Shown: one piece after another, positions 9,776-20,419 of the stretch
How the letters are laid out: each line of letters starts with the position of its first letter
How positions within the stretch are numbered: the first letter of the stretch is position 1
Origin: Antarcticibacterium sp. 1MA-6-2
Lineage (GTDB): Bacteria; Bacteroidota; Bacteroidia; Flavobacteriales; Flavobacteriaceae
Direction of reading: 5' to 3'
DNA length: 64,000 nucleotides
Assembly (NCBI RefSeq): GCF_021535135.1
Contig: NZ_CP091036.1
Span: 744,001-808,000, forward strand
Translations under genes and position numbers: made by a program
The notes under the pieces: generated by a model
The model's database searches: none
What the model was told of the DNA's origin: nothing
What the model saw: only the letters and a program-made list of their open reading frames with translations

Positions 9776-12325
9776 ATGAAGATAGAAGCAAAACAAGCCC
9801 CTGTAAAAACTTATTCCCAGGAGGAAGCTTTTGAAGCCTCCAGGAACTATTTTCAAGGCGATGAATTAGCCGCAAGAGTATGGATCAATAAATATGCTCT
9901 TAAAGATTCTGATGGAAATTTATACGAAAGTAACCCTCAGGAAATGCACATTCGCATTGCTAAGGAAATTTCGCGTATTGAGCAAAAATATCCTAACCCC
10001 ATGAGTGAGGAAGAAGTTCTGGGATTACTCGAGAATTTCAAATATATAGTACCTCAGGGGAGCCCAATGGCAGGGATTGGTAATAAATACCAGATCGCTT
10101 CTCTATCTAATTGTTTTGTAATTGGGAACAACGGTGATAACGATTCTTACGGGAGTATCATGAAAATTGACCAGGAGCAGGTCCAATTAATGAAGAGACG
10201 TGGTGGTGTTGGTCACGACCTTTCTCACATTCGCCCAAAAGGTTCTCCTGTTAAAAACTCTGCCCTCACCTCTACTGGTCTTGTTCCTTTTATGGAAAGA
10301 TTTTCTAACTCAACCCGGGAAGTTGCACAAGACGGTCGTCGCGGAGCTTTAATGCTTTCAGTTTCTATAAACCATCCTGATGCTGAAGATTTTATAGATG
10401 CAAAAATGCAACAGGGAAAAGTAACAGGTGCCAATGTATCTGTAAGGATAGATGATGCTTTTATGAAATCGGTTAAGCACAATACGCCTTACGTTCAAAA
10501 GTTCCCCATCCACAGTGACTCTCCTAAATATACCAAAGAAGTAGAAGCCCAAAAGATTTGGAATAAAATCGTCCACAACGCGTGGAAATCGGCAGAACCG
10601 GGAATCCTTTTTTGGGATACCATTACAAGAGAATCTGTACCGGATTCTTATGCAGATTTAGGATATAAAACAGTTTCTACAAATCCATGTGGTGAAATTC
10701 CGCTTTGCCCCTACGATTCCTGTAGATTACTTGCTATTAACCTGCTTTCTTATGTAGATAAACCATTTACAGAAGAAGCTTCCTTTGATTTTAAGCTTTT
10801 CAAAAAGCATGTAGGTGCTGCACAAAGAATAATGGATGACATTATTGATCTTGAATTAGAAAAAATTGATGACATTCTTGGTAAAATAGATGCAGATCCT
10901 GAAAACGAAGAAATAAAGAGAGTTGAAAAAAACCTGTGGCTGGAAATTCGTAAAAAAGCTTACGAAGGAAGAAGAACAGGAATAGGTATTACTGCAGAAG
11001 GTGATATGCTTGCCGCTCTTGGAATCTCCTACGGAAGCGAAAAAGGAATAGATTTTTCTGTTGAAGTTCACAAGACACTGGCTATTGAGGCTTACAGAGC
11101 TTCAGTATATTGTGCTAAAGAAAGAGGTGCTTTTAGTGTATACGATTCAGAAAGAGAGAAAAACAATCCATTCATTCAGCGTTTAAAAGAGGCAGATGAA
11201 AAGTTGTATTTCGAAATGATGGAGTACGGCCGAAGGAATATTGCTTTGCTTACCATTGCACCTACCAGTACTACCAGTCTTATGACCCAGACATCATCAG
11301 GAATTGAACCTGTTTTCCTGCCTGTCTATAAGAGAAGAAGAAAAGTAAATCCTAATGATAAAGAAGCAAGAGTCGACTTTGTAGACGAAACAGGGGATTC
11401 CTGGGAGGAATATGTTGTGTTTCACCACAGGTTTAAAGAATGGATGCAAATAAAAGGTTACGATACTACAAAAAACTATACGCAAAAGGAGCTTGATAAG
11501 CTGGTGAAAAAATCTCCATATTACAAAGCGACTTCCAACGATATTGACTGGGTTAGCAAGGTGACTATGCAGGGAGCTGTACAAAAGTGGGTTGACCACT
11601 CAATAAGTGTAACTGTAAACCTTCCAAACGAAGCTACCGAGGAACTTGTAGGCGAGCTCTATCTTAAGGCCTGGGAAGTAGGCTGTAAAGGAGTAACTGT
11701 TTATCGTGACGGTTCCCGTTCCGGAGTACTTATTTCCAACGAAGAAAAGAAAGAGGAAGCAAAGACTTCTTCAATTTTTCCTACCAAACGTCCGCAGACT
11801 TTAGAAGCAGATGTTGTCAGGTTCCAAAACAACAAAGAGAAATGGATTGCTTTTATAGGAATTATTGATGACAAACCCTATGAAATATTCACGGGACTTT
11901 CTGATGACGAAGACGGAATATTAATTCCGCGTTGGGTGAACAAAGGATTGATCATTAAGAATAAAGATGATGAAGGAAATAGCCGCTATGACTTCTGTTA
12001 CGAGAATCAGCGTGGGTATAAAACTACCATTGAAGGGCTCTCCCACAAATTTGATCCTGAATTCTGGAACTACGCTAAACTTATTTCCAGTACTCTAAGA
12101 CATGGTATGCCAATTGAAAAAGCTGTAGACCTTATTAACAGCTTACAATTGGATAATGAGTCTATCAACACCTGGAAAAATGGAGTTGCCCGTGCCCTAA
12201 AGAGATATGTTGCAGATGGCACCGCAGCAAAAGGCCAAAAATGTTCTAATTGTAATTCCACAAACTTAATCTACCAGGAAGGCTGTCTTACCTGCCCTGA
12301 TTGTGGATCCTCTAAATGCGGATAA
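9776..12325 (+). CDS. nrdJ: Adenosylcobalamin-dependent ribonucleotide reductase (class II)
   Basis: Reduces ribonucleotides to deoxyribonucleotides using a B12-derived thiyl radical, without oxygen. The protein has 849 residues. The N-terminal part shows GSPMAGIGNKYQIASLSNCF (about residues 98-117, with an active-site cysteine). The barrel shows NPCGEIPLCPYDSCRLLAIN, and IAPTSTTSLMTQTSSGIEP is the C-terminal loop. The tail is a zinc-ribbon with the pattern CSNC...CLTCPDCGSSKC. It is monocistronic, with a strong terminator after it. No small NrdB-type radical subunit is nearby, as expected for class II. The gene is intact. Confidence 0.95.
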   Translation: MKIEAKQAPVKTYSQEEAFEASRNYFQGDELAARVWINKYALKDSDGNLYESNPQEMHIRIAKEISRIEQKYPNPMSEEEVLGLLENFKYIVPQGSPMAGIGNKYQIASLSNCFVIGNNGDNDSYGSIMKIDQEQVQLMKRRGGVGHDLSHIRPKGSPVKNSALTSTGLVPFMERFSNSTREVAQDGRRGALMLSVSINHPDAEDFIDAKMQQGKVTGANVSVRIDDAFMKSVKHNTPYVQKFPIHSDSPKYTKEVEAQKIWNKIVHNAWKSAEPGILFWDTITRESVPDSYADLGYKTVSTNPCGEIPLCPYDSCRLLAINLLSYVDKPFTEEASFDFKLFKKHVGAAQRIMDDIIDLELEKIDDILGKIDADPENEEIKRVEKNLWLEIRKKAYEGRRTGIGITAEGDMLAALGISYGSEKGIDFSVEVHKTLAIEAYRASVYCAKERGAFSVYDSEREKNNPFIQRLKEADEKLYFEMMEYGRRNIALLTIAPTSTTSLMTQTSSGIEPVFLPVYKRRRKVNPNDKEARVDFVDETGDSWEEYVVFHHRFKEWMQIKGYDTTKNYTQKELDKLVKKSPYYKATSNDIDWVSKVTMQGAVQKWVDHSISVTVNLPNEATEELVGELYLKAWEVGCKGVTVYRDGSRSGVLISNEEKKEEAKTSSIFPTKRPQTLEADVVRFQNNKEKWIAFIGIIDDKPYEIFTGLSDDEDGILIPRWVNKGLIIKNKDDEGNSRYDFCYENQRGYKTTIEGLSHKFDPEFWNYAKLISSTLRHGMPIEKAVDLINSLQLDNESINTWKNGVARALKRYVADGTAAKGQKCSNCNSTNLIYQEGCLTCPDCGSSKCG

Positions 12326-12367
12326 GCTAGATGTGAGATATTCATATTGAGAACTGACATTTTCTTT

Positions 12368-12405
12368 AAAAAAAGGAGTCCGGTATAACCCGAACTCCTT
12401 TTTTT
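12368..12405 (+). terminator. Rho-independent terminator after nrdJ
   Basis: AAAAAGGAGTCCGG pairs with CCCGAACTCCTTTTT around a TATAA loop, with flanking A and T tracts. It can work in both directions, serving nrdJ on the plus strand and the convergent gene at 12457 on the minus strand. Confidence 0.9.
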
Positions 12406-12415
12406 AATTGTAATT

Positions 12416-12457
12416 TCTCGTCTCAATACTCACTTCTCAATACTCAATACTCACTAC
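12416..12457. repeat. TCTCAATACTCAC intergenic repeat
   Basis: A run of TCTCAATACTCA-type units lies between the nrdJ terminator and the end of the convergent gene. A related reverse-strand piece (GATGTGAGATATTCATATTGAGAA) lies at 12331-12354 on the other side of the terminator. Confidence 0.55.
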
Positions 12458-13459
12458 TATTCAACAATATACATCTCGTTACTGGCCTTAATGTAATCCT
12501 GCGGATTAAAAGTTGATTCAAAACTATTGCGAACAAGGTCTAGTTTTAAATCAAGCTGCGCTACCCTATCCTTCAAGTTTTCGTCATTTTTATATTTATT
12601 GATAAGGGTTTTATACTTATCTAAATTTTCCATTATTCTGAAAGTAAGCGTACCGAATCTGATTTTTAAATTTTGGACAGCTACCATTTCATTATAATAA
12701 TCCTGCTTCCAGTTTTCGGGGTTTTTGGCCTTTTCTTCTGCTATCTTATTTTCAGCAATTTTTGAAATTTTCAGAATATATTCCGTTCTTTTCTTCGCAT
12801 CAGTTTCATCTGTAAAGTTTCGTTTAAAATCTGCACGGTTAATACCCAGGATTTCCACAATATTTTTTTCCATCGCCTGGTCCTGTAGCTCCTTCAGCTC
12901 ATCTAGACTTTTTGTTATTGCTTTCCACTCAGTTTCAATGAGATCTTTATCGTGGGTAAATTGTGAGACTGCAGTTGTAAGCTTAAACATCTTTAAACTT
13001 TTTTCCTTTAGTTCCTTATCTCTGCGACCAAGAGAATTAATAAAGCCACCTATCCCATCAAATAAACTTCCGGCGAACATTCCGGTGAAGGGTGTTCCTT
13101 CAGCAAGATTTCCGGTCACATCAAGAATGTGACTCAAAGCAGCAAGCCTCGCTTCGTCTTTCTTGTTTTCTTCTATATACTTTTCAAATTCTTTAAACCA
13201 GGCAGCATATCCTTCATACGTCATTGGATTACTCACCCTGTCTAATGTGGTATAAAATTCACGGGAACTGTTAAAGAGGTTAAGGGGTTTAATTTCCCGC
13301 TCCATGGAAGCAAGATTTAAAACGGCCGAACTGTAATTGTCGATTGAGCTCGGTTAAAACTAGATCTGTAACAGAACGATTTTCTTCAGAAATTTGCCCA
13401 ATGGTGGTTAGGGGCATCAGAAAAAACAACAATAAAATTCCAAAAATTGATTTATTCAT
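12457..13459 (-). CDS. Secreted hypothetical protein (one frameshift)
   Basis: Function unrecognised. The start at 13459 gives a signal peptide (MNKSIFGILLLFFLMPLTTI, then GQ). The mature part is largely helical and charged, with coiled-coil-like stretches such as DELKELQDQAMEKNIVEILG and a motif DGIGGFINSLGRRDKELKEKS. Repaired length is about 333 residues. A +1 shift lies somewhere between about 13340 and 13370; the frames meet around GATCTAGTTTTAACCGAGCT, but I cannot place the error exactly. The gene is convergent with nrdJ and shares its terminator. Confidence 0.72.
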
Positions 13460-13584
13460 AGTAGATGGTTTGGTTTGGCTGATTTATTACGGATTAGGAC
13501 GCATCATATTTTATGCCGATTTTTGAGAAACTTTGAAGTAGAGAACAATTTTGTTACACAACAGGAAGGAAATTAATAAAAAAT

Positions 13585-14313
13585 TTATTTCCTTCCCACC
13601 CGTACCAAAAGAGGAAATACTACTTCTCCCCCCTCACCATAAGAATTTTTAAGTTTTTTGGTAATTAATTCCACAGGATCCTTTCCATTCTTTTCCTGAA
13701 AATGTTTTACTGCAGACCAGGTTCGTAAATAACCAACGAGATGTTCATAGGTCCAATGCAATTTAATTTCGAAATCAGGAACTATAATTTCTTCGAAAGG
13801 AAAAGGAATTGTTTCATATTTCTCATCCAGGTATTTCCTTTCCCAATCCCAATAAGGACCTATAATTTCCTTGTAAAAATGATCTATTACTTTGTTGGTC
13901 TCCTTATTACTCCTTACCAGCCCATATCCTATTAATGCTAAAATTCCCTGAGATTTTAAAACTCTATTTACTTCCGCATAGAACTTTTCGAAATTAAACC
14001 AGTGCACCGCCTGCCCTACTGTGATGAGATCAAAAAATTCATTGGGAAAACTAGTTTCTTCTGCAGCCTGTATGGAGTAATTTATGTTATTGCCTGGATG
14101 TGCATGTTTAATTTGTTCTTTACTAATATCTGTAGCTTCTACTGTAGTAAAATGTTTTGAAAGTTTTGTAGCCAATTGACCATTTCCGGTAGCACAATCC
14201 CATGCTTTTTCTTTTTCTGACACCATATTTGTAATATAGGAGATCAGCTTCAAAGGATATTGTGGCCGATATCGCGCATATTTATCAGATTCAGAGGAAA
14301 AATTATCTTTCAT
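13585..14313 (-). CDS. Class I SAM-dependent methyltransferase
   Basis: A 242-residue methyltransferase of the Methyltransf_11 type. It starts KDNFSSESDKYARYRPQYP, has a SAM-binding motif I variant AWDCATGNGQLATKLSKHF (about residues 38-56) with the acidic VEATDIS following, and FDLITVGQAVHWFNFEKF as motifs II/III. Yeast Crg1/Tmt1-type and ubiE-like enzymes share this layout, but the substrate cannot be told. It lies 20 bases upstream of the start of the membrane protein gene's 3-prime end on the same strand, so the two may be cotranscribed. Confidence 0.85.
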   Translation of the reverse strand: MKDNFSSESDKYARYRPQYPLKLISYITNMVSEKEKAWDCATGNGQLATKLSKHFTTVEATDISKEQIKHAHPGNNINYSIQAAEETSFPNEFFDLITVGQAVHWFNFEKFYAEVNRVLKSQGILALIGYGLVRSNKETNKVIDHFYKEIIGPYWDWERKYLDEKYETIPFPFEEIIVPDFEIKLHWTYEHLVGYLRTWSAVKHFQEKNGKDPVELITKKLKNSYGEGGEVVFPLLVRVGRK

Positions 14314-14332
14314 TATTTTATTTTATAATCTT

Positions 14333-14764
14333 TTACCTTCTATGCCATCTTCGGGTGAACCACCAAACCGCCGCATGAAGAAAAGCTGTCAGCAGTGCTG
14401 CTATAGCAAAGTTTTCGAGTGCCGTAAATACTCCTAAAGTATAATTATCTTCAAAAGTTGACGGCAATTCAAAGAAATTCACCATTGCCTGAACAAAATA
14501 ACCGAAAAAGCTGAAAGTCAGCAGAAGAAAAGCGTAGGTAAGAATAAAAAAGAAGTTGTTTTCTGTTGTCCATTTATAATAAACAGCTATTATCATAAAA
14601 ACTATCCAGCTTAACCAGATACTTATTTGATAGAATAGAATGGAGCGTTCTACTCTGTTTACAACCTGTCCTAATTCCAGAGACTGCATAACTAAATATG
14701 CCTGAATAGATGGGTATAATAACAAAAAGAAAAATATTCCTGCTAAAAGATACTTCTTCTTCAT
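14333..14764 (-). CDS. Four-helix membrane protein of unknown function
   Basis: A 143-residue integral membrane protein with four predicted hydrophobic helices (about residues 5-25, 45-64, 71-92, 110-134) and a basic end, WWFTRRWHRR. No family is recognised. It is transcribed just ahead of the methyltransferase with a 19-base gap. Topology is inferred from hydrophobicity only. Confidence 0.7.
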   Translation of the reverse strand: MKKKYLLAGIFFFLLLYPSIQAYLVMQSLELGQVVNRVERSILFYQISIWLSWIVFMIIAVYYKWTTENNFFFILTYAFLLLTFSFFGYFVQAMVNFFELPSTFEDNYTLGVFTALENFAIAALLTAFLHAAVWWFTRRWHRR

Positions 14765-14887
14765 ATTCTCATTATTAAGACTTCTTACTTAAGTTCCGGT
14801 TTTGCAGATAAAATATTTATTATATAAGATCATAACAAGTAACTAAAATTCAGTACCTTAGGAAGAGTAATTCTTTATCTCAAAGAA

Positions 14888-16172
14888 ATGAAAACTAAAA
14901 TTATAAAATTAATTGTTTCCTCAATTCTCTGGATTTTACCGGGAGTTTTGATCTGTTCTTTTCCGGCTTTACAGGCTCAGGAAATTATTCAGGACCAATT
15001 TAATGAATTTAAAGGGGAAGTGCGAGACAGCAGAAATGGAGATCCTATAGTTTCCGCATTTCTGGCTGTAAACGGAACTAATATCTCCACGGTAACCAAT
15101 GCCGATGGAGAATTCTTGCTGAAAATTCCTGTTTCCTTAACAACGGGAACTGTTACTATTTCCAATATGGGATATCAAAGTAAAACCCTGCCGTTAGATA
15201 ATTTTAGAAAAAACAATACTTCTATTGAACTCGACGAAACTATAGAGGAGCTCTCAACAGTAAATATTTTTAAAGCAGAAAATGCGCATGAGTTAGTTAG
15301 AGATATGCTTTTAAAAACAGGAGATAATTATTTTAGCGATCCTACTCTTATGACTGCTTTTTACAGGGAAACAATAAGTAACAGATGGAGAAATGTCTCT
15401 CTTTCAGAAGCAGTTTTAAAAATTCACAAGAAGCCTTATACGTCCATTGGAAGAGATGATATCTCTTTGGTAAAAGCAAGAAAAAGTGCTGATTATAAGC
15501 GACTGGATACCGTTGCTCTTAAACTGCGAGGGGGGCCTTTTAATAACCTCTATAGTGATGTTATGAAATATCCTGAATACCTTTTTAAACCTCAGGAACT
15601 GGATGATTATACCTTTAGTTTCTCTGAACCTACAAGGATCAACAATCGCTATCTCTACGTTGTGGATTTTGAGCAAAAAGACAAAAGTTATCCCTGGTTT
15701 TTCGGTAAACTTTTTATAGATGCAGAAACCACTTCTCTTGTAAAAGCAGTTTATGAAATAAATGTTGATAATCGTAAGATCGCCAGTGACATGTTTGTGA
15801 GGAAAAAACCAGCTAAGTGCCAGGGTATATCCAGTTAGTGTCCAATACGAAGTTGATTACCGGGAAAGCGGTGGCAAATGGTATTATGGCTATGCAAATG
15901 CAAATCTCGAATTTGTTATAAACTGGAAACGAAAATTGTTTAACACCAAATATTTCGTTAGCAGTGAAATGGCGATTACCGACTGGGAAAAACGAGCAGA
16001 TGAAATTGCCAGAAGAGATGCAAATTTCCTAAGTCAAACAGTTGTTATGGCTGATGATGTCTCAGGATTTTCAGATGTTGGGTTTTGGGGAGAAAATAAT
16101 ATTATAGAACCCGATAAGTCCATTGAAAATGCTATTGAAAAGATTCAAAGACAGATAAAGAACAATAATTGA
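14888..16172 (+). CDS. Carboxypeptidase-like regulatory domain protein (one frameshift)
   Basis: Exported protein, about 427 residues after repair. A signal peptide covers residues 1-30, followed by a CarboxypepD_reg-like beta-sandwich (FKGEVRDSRNGDPIVSAFLA; TNADGEFLLKIP; NMGYQSKTLPLDNF) like those preceding Bacteroidota outer-membrane proteins. The rest is a conserved-looking domain with YTSIGRDDISLVKARKSADY and GKLFIDAETTSLVKAVYEI. A +1 shift lies at 15813-15817, where CAGCTAAGTGCC should read CAGCCAGTGCC. The protein probably sits in the periplasm or at the outer membrane; the ligand is unknown. Confidence 0.8.
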
Positions 16173-16229
16173 ACTTTAGATTTAAGGTAGGGTTAAGTGT
16201 TTAAGAAGATTCGTCATCTTTTTATACAC

Positions 16230-17766
16230 TTAACCTTTACTATTTTCTATCTGATCTTTTTTCTTTTCTGAAAAATAGCGGCCGTACAATTTATTTTGAG
16301 ACTTCAATTTTTTCACACGGTCTACTGGCAGTTGTCCCGGCTTTAACCTCCAGCTCCAGTTACCTTTTGTACTACCCGGGATATTCATTAAACCCTTCTT
16401 TCCCAATCCCAAAATATCCTGCATAGGTACCACAGCAATTTTGGCTACCGATTGTAAAGCTAATTTATGCATAACCTCATGTGCATTGGCTTTAGTAATA
16501 TCATGCCCGGTATACTTTCTTAAATGTTTTTTAGCCGCTTTGTCAGCACCTTTAAACCATCCTTTTGTAGTATTGTTATCGTGAGTGCCTGTATAAACTA
16601 TACTGTGCGGTTTGTGATTGAAAGGCAAATAGGGATTTTCTCGTTTTTCTTCACCGAAGGCGAATTGCAAAACATTCATTCCGGGAAAATTAAATTTTTC
16701 CAATAGCTTATAAACTAAGCTCATCCAGCTGTCCAAGATCTTCAGCAATTAAAGGCATATCCGGAAATTCTTTTTTTACTATTCTGAAAAAATCTGTTCC
16801 GGGTGTTCTTACCCATTTTCCGTTTATTGCGGTGTCCTCACCTGCAGGCACTTCCCAATAAGCTGCAAATGCGCGGAAATGGTCTAAACGAACCAGATCG
16901 AAAAGCAATAAATTCTGCCTGACCCTCTCTACCCACCATTTAAATTTATCTTCTTTCAGCTGCTTCCAGTCGTATACTAGGTGTTCCCCATAACTGTCCT
17001 GTTTCACTGAAATAATCCGGAGGCACACCTGATACTTTTTCAGGTTGTTTCTCTTCATCAAGCTTGAAGAATTCAGAATATGACCAGCAGTCGGCACTGT
17101 CGTGATTTATATAAAAAGGTATATCTCCAAATAATTTAATTTTCTTCTTACTGAAGCATAATTTTTTAATTTCTCCCACTGCGTGAAGAACATAAACTGG
17201 ATAAACTTAGTTTTCTTAATATTCTCACTCAATTCCTCCTTAGCTTCTTTAATGGCACAAGCTTCTTTATCTCTTAATCCCTCCGGCCACTTCGTCCAGG
17301 CGCATTTATGTTTCTCGTGTAAAGCTTTGTAGAGACTATAATCATCCAGCCAAAACTTGTGGTTCTTTAAAAATGAATTATAATCGGTAGATTTGGTATT
17401 CCTGAAATTTTGAAAAGCTTCCTCCAGAACTTTCTCTCTGAATTTTTCCGCAGCCTTAAAATTTACTTTTTCCGGAGTTTTATCCTTGGAAAATTTAAGT
17501 TTCTTCAAATTTACCAGCCCCTCCTCCTCGAGCAATTGCGGACTTATAAGTAATTTATTCCCTGCAAAAGCTGAATCACTGCTGTAGGGAGAATAACTAT
17601 AAGCTTTATCGGTGGGATTTAATGGCAGCAATTGCCAGTAAGTATGGCCTGAGGCTTCCAAAAAATCCACGAATTCATAAGCATCAGGACCAAGATCGCC
17701 GATGCCGTACGGTGAAGGCAAAGAAGTTATATGTAATAGTACGCCACTGCTTCTTTCTAATTCCAT
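16230..17766 (-). CDS. malQ: 4-alpha-glucanotransferase (three frameshifts)
   Basis: GH77 amylomaltase that disproportionates malto-oligosaccharides. Repaired length is about 510 residues. It begins ERSSGVLLHITSLPSPYGIG, continues with DLGPDAYEFVDFL, shows GDIPFYINHDSADCW and DHFRAFAAYWEVPAGEDTAI (the nucleophile region), AEDLG (acid/base) and THDNNTTKGWF. Breaks: 16715-16719 (+1, CTTAG on the gene strand), 16977-16981 (+1, CCTAG where CCAG fits), and 17151-17156 (+2, near GCTTCAGT). The start overlaps the treY stop as TAATG. In this operon it probably recycles the short oligosaccharides left by TreY/TreZ. Confidence 0.93.
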
Positions 17767-20419
17767 TATTTACTTTTATTTCTAAATAGTGCTACAGGAA
17801 ACTGTTCTATGTGCTCCTTCACCTGTAAAAAATCGCCCGATTCTGATTTTGTTTCCGTAAAAATATTTGTCCAATTGGTGGGAAAATCTTCGGGTAATAT
17901 AACCTGAAGATCCTTAATATTTGTCAAATTAAGATCAACGGGGTTAAAGATGTTTGATACTTCCACAGGTGCAACAATTATTGCATATTCTCCATCTAAT
18001 CTACGTGCATAGGCTATAAAACTTTCTGCAGAATTACAGTAATTTTCAGAGGGATGTAATCCCCTTTTTGATACAGATCGAAATTTCTTTTCCTATCAGA
18101 TAATGTTCTGTTTAAGGTGTACATCTTAACTTTACCACTACCATAATCCTTTTTAATAGTATTTAACTGTTCCTTTAGATGGTTATGATTAAATTTCTCA
18201 AATTCAGATAAATATTTTTTCCTTAAATCGTAATTAACTTTCCTTCTGTTGTCGGGATCTACATAACTAAGGTCCCACAATTCTGTTCCCTGATATACAT
18301 CGGGGATACCGGGGGAGGTAATTTTAATGAGAGTTTGAGATAGGGATTTTACTGCTCCCAGCCCGGCAATTTTCTTCTGAAATTCATCAAAAGATTTTCT
18401 GAAGTTCTCATTAGCTAAAATATCCCTGATAAAATCAAAAACATCCTGTTCATATTGTTCATTAGGTTGTGCCCAATTGGAATGAACCTTAGCCTCTCGT
18501 AAAACTTTTTGTAAGTAGTCGCTTGAGCGGGATAGAAAATCTTCCTCCTTCTCGAAGGTCATTCCTCCCAGAAGTACCTGGTAAATAAAATATTCTTCAT
18601 TGGCTGAGGGAACTTCTTTATTTTTCCTCACCTCCAGATTTAATATCTTCCATTCCTGAACCTTTGAAAACCATTCCTCAGGAATTTCGCTGAGCACATC
18701 TAACCTCATCCTGGCATCTTCTCCTCTTTTAGTGTCATGAGTTGCTGTGGCACTAATAGCTAAAGGATAATTTTCCAGACGCTGCAGCATCTTTTGATGA
18801 AATTCTTCTACCGTAATTCCGAAATTTTCGGGAGAATCACCAACCTCATTATGGGAGGCAAGCCTGTTATATATATAGAAGGAAGTATCTTCTACCCCTT
18901 TTGCAGCCAGAGGACCGCTGAACTGCTGGCACCTCTGCAGGAAAAACAACATGTTCTCTTTATTTTTTCCTGCTTCACCCAGGAACAATTTTTTTACCTC
19001 CTGAATTTGCTGTTCAAATTCGGGCGCTTTTTCTGTAGCTTTTTCTATTGCCTCGTCAATTACACCCTTTTGCAAAGGTGTAAGCGGAAAATTATGCGGA
19101 TATATCCTGTAAACAGGAAATGCTGCCAAAACAGCACTTAATGCTTCTTTCCAGCTATCTTCCTTTTGATCTTCAGGTAGTAGATTAATTTCCTTTAAAA
19201 GAGTCATCAAATTCTCTAATTCTCCACCCATTCTTTCTTTCAGAATGAATAATTTCTTATCATAGACCAGCGAGTGATAATCTGCAATATCCGGTGCTAT
19301 TTCAGCATAGGATTCAGAAAAATATTTTTCACTGGATGATTTCGTAAAAAGATGGTTTATCTGGGCAAGGAATTCATATCCGCTTGTTCCCTCTACAGGC
19401 CAGTCTTCAGGCAATTCCTCTCCGGCTTCTAAGATCTTTTCTACTACAATGTAAAAATCTTCGCCCACCAACTTCCTTAGAGATTTAAGATAATTGAGAG
19501 GATCAAATAACCCGTCTATATGATCTATTCGTAAACCCTGAATTAAGCCTGCGTCACAAAGATCTTTAATATAGGTATGGTAAGAATCAAATACCTGCGG
19601 ATCCTCCATTCTAAGGCAAATAAGATCATTTATTGTGAAGAACCTCCTGTAGTTGATCTCCTTCTCTGTCCTTTTCCAGTAAGTAGGAAGGAAGTATTGA
19701 AGATCAAGTACCTCTTTCATTCGGCTTTCAGACTCATTAATTGCCTTAACATTGTCATTTACAAGTTGAATTTGATCATCTTTTTCATATACCTTTCTTA
19801 GAAAAGAAGTTTTTAGATCCTTCCATTCCTCTGCATTCCCGGAAAAATTCTGAAAATGATCCTTCCATTTGCCGTTTAATACATTGGATAGAATGTAGGC
19901 ATAAGACTCTCTGCTCAAAGGATAAATATTGTCATAGTAAGCAAGTGAGAATCCCTCTTCACCAAGCTGGATATTTAATTCTTTGTTACTGAGAATTTCT
20001 TCTAATTCTCCTCCAAGGAAAGGAGCCATAACCTTATTTAAACCTTTGTAATCCCAATTAATATCGAAAAAATTGTACCTTGACGATAATGGCCCCAACT
20101 CAAAGATCTCATTAAGCCAAACGTTCTCTCCATCATAAGCCATGTGGTTAGGAACAATGTCCTGTAACCATGTCATTTGCAATTCTTTCAACCTTTCACT
20201 AATCTCCCTGAACTCTTCCAGTTTCCCAATTTCCCTATTGAGAGAAAAAGGATCCATCACGTCATAACCATGGGTACTTCCCTCCCTGGCCCGAAAAAAT
20301 GGAGCTGAATACAGAGTAGAGACCCCCAACCTATCCAGATAATCAACTATCTTTTTAAGATCTTCAAATTTGAAGTCTGGCGAAAGCTGTAAACGATATG
20401 TTGTATCAGGCTTTCTCAT
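17766..20419 (-). CDS. treY: Maltooligosyl trehalose synthase (one frameshift)
   Basis: GH13 enzyme that turns the reducing-end alpha-1,4 bond of maltodextrin into the alpha,alpha-1,1 bond of trehalose. Repaired length is about 884 residues. Markers: TLYSAPFFRAREGSTHGYDV (about residues 36-55), GLRIDHIDGLFDPLNYLKSL (nucleophile), ATATHDTKRGEDARMRLDVL, and PGIPDVYQGTELWDLSYVDP near the C-terminus. A one-base deletion near 18036-18040 (ACAGT where ACCAGT is needed) cuts off the last 80 residues, which continue in another frame to 17766. It starts in a TAATG overlap with the GH57 gene stop and ends in a TAATG overlap with malQ. Confidence 0.95.

Noticed and set aside
12725..13132. Long open frame of 135 codons on the plus strand
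   Set aside because: It lies opposite a gene with signal peptide and coherent charge pattern, has a Ser/Phe-rich composition typical of antisense frames, and no ribosome-binding site.
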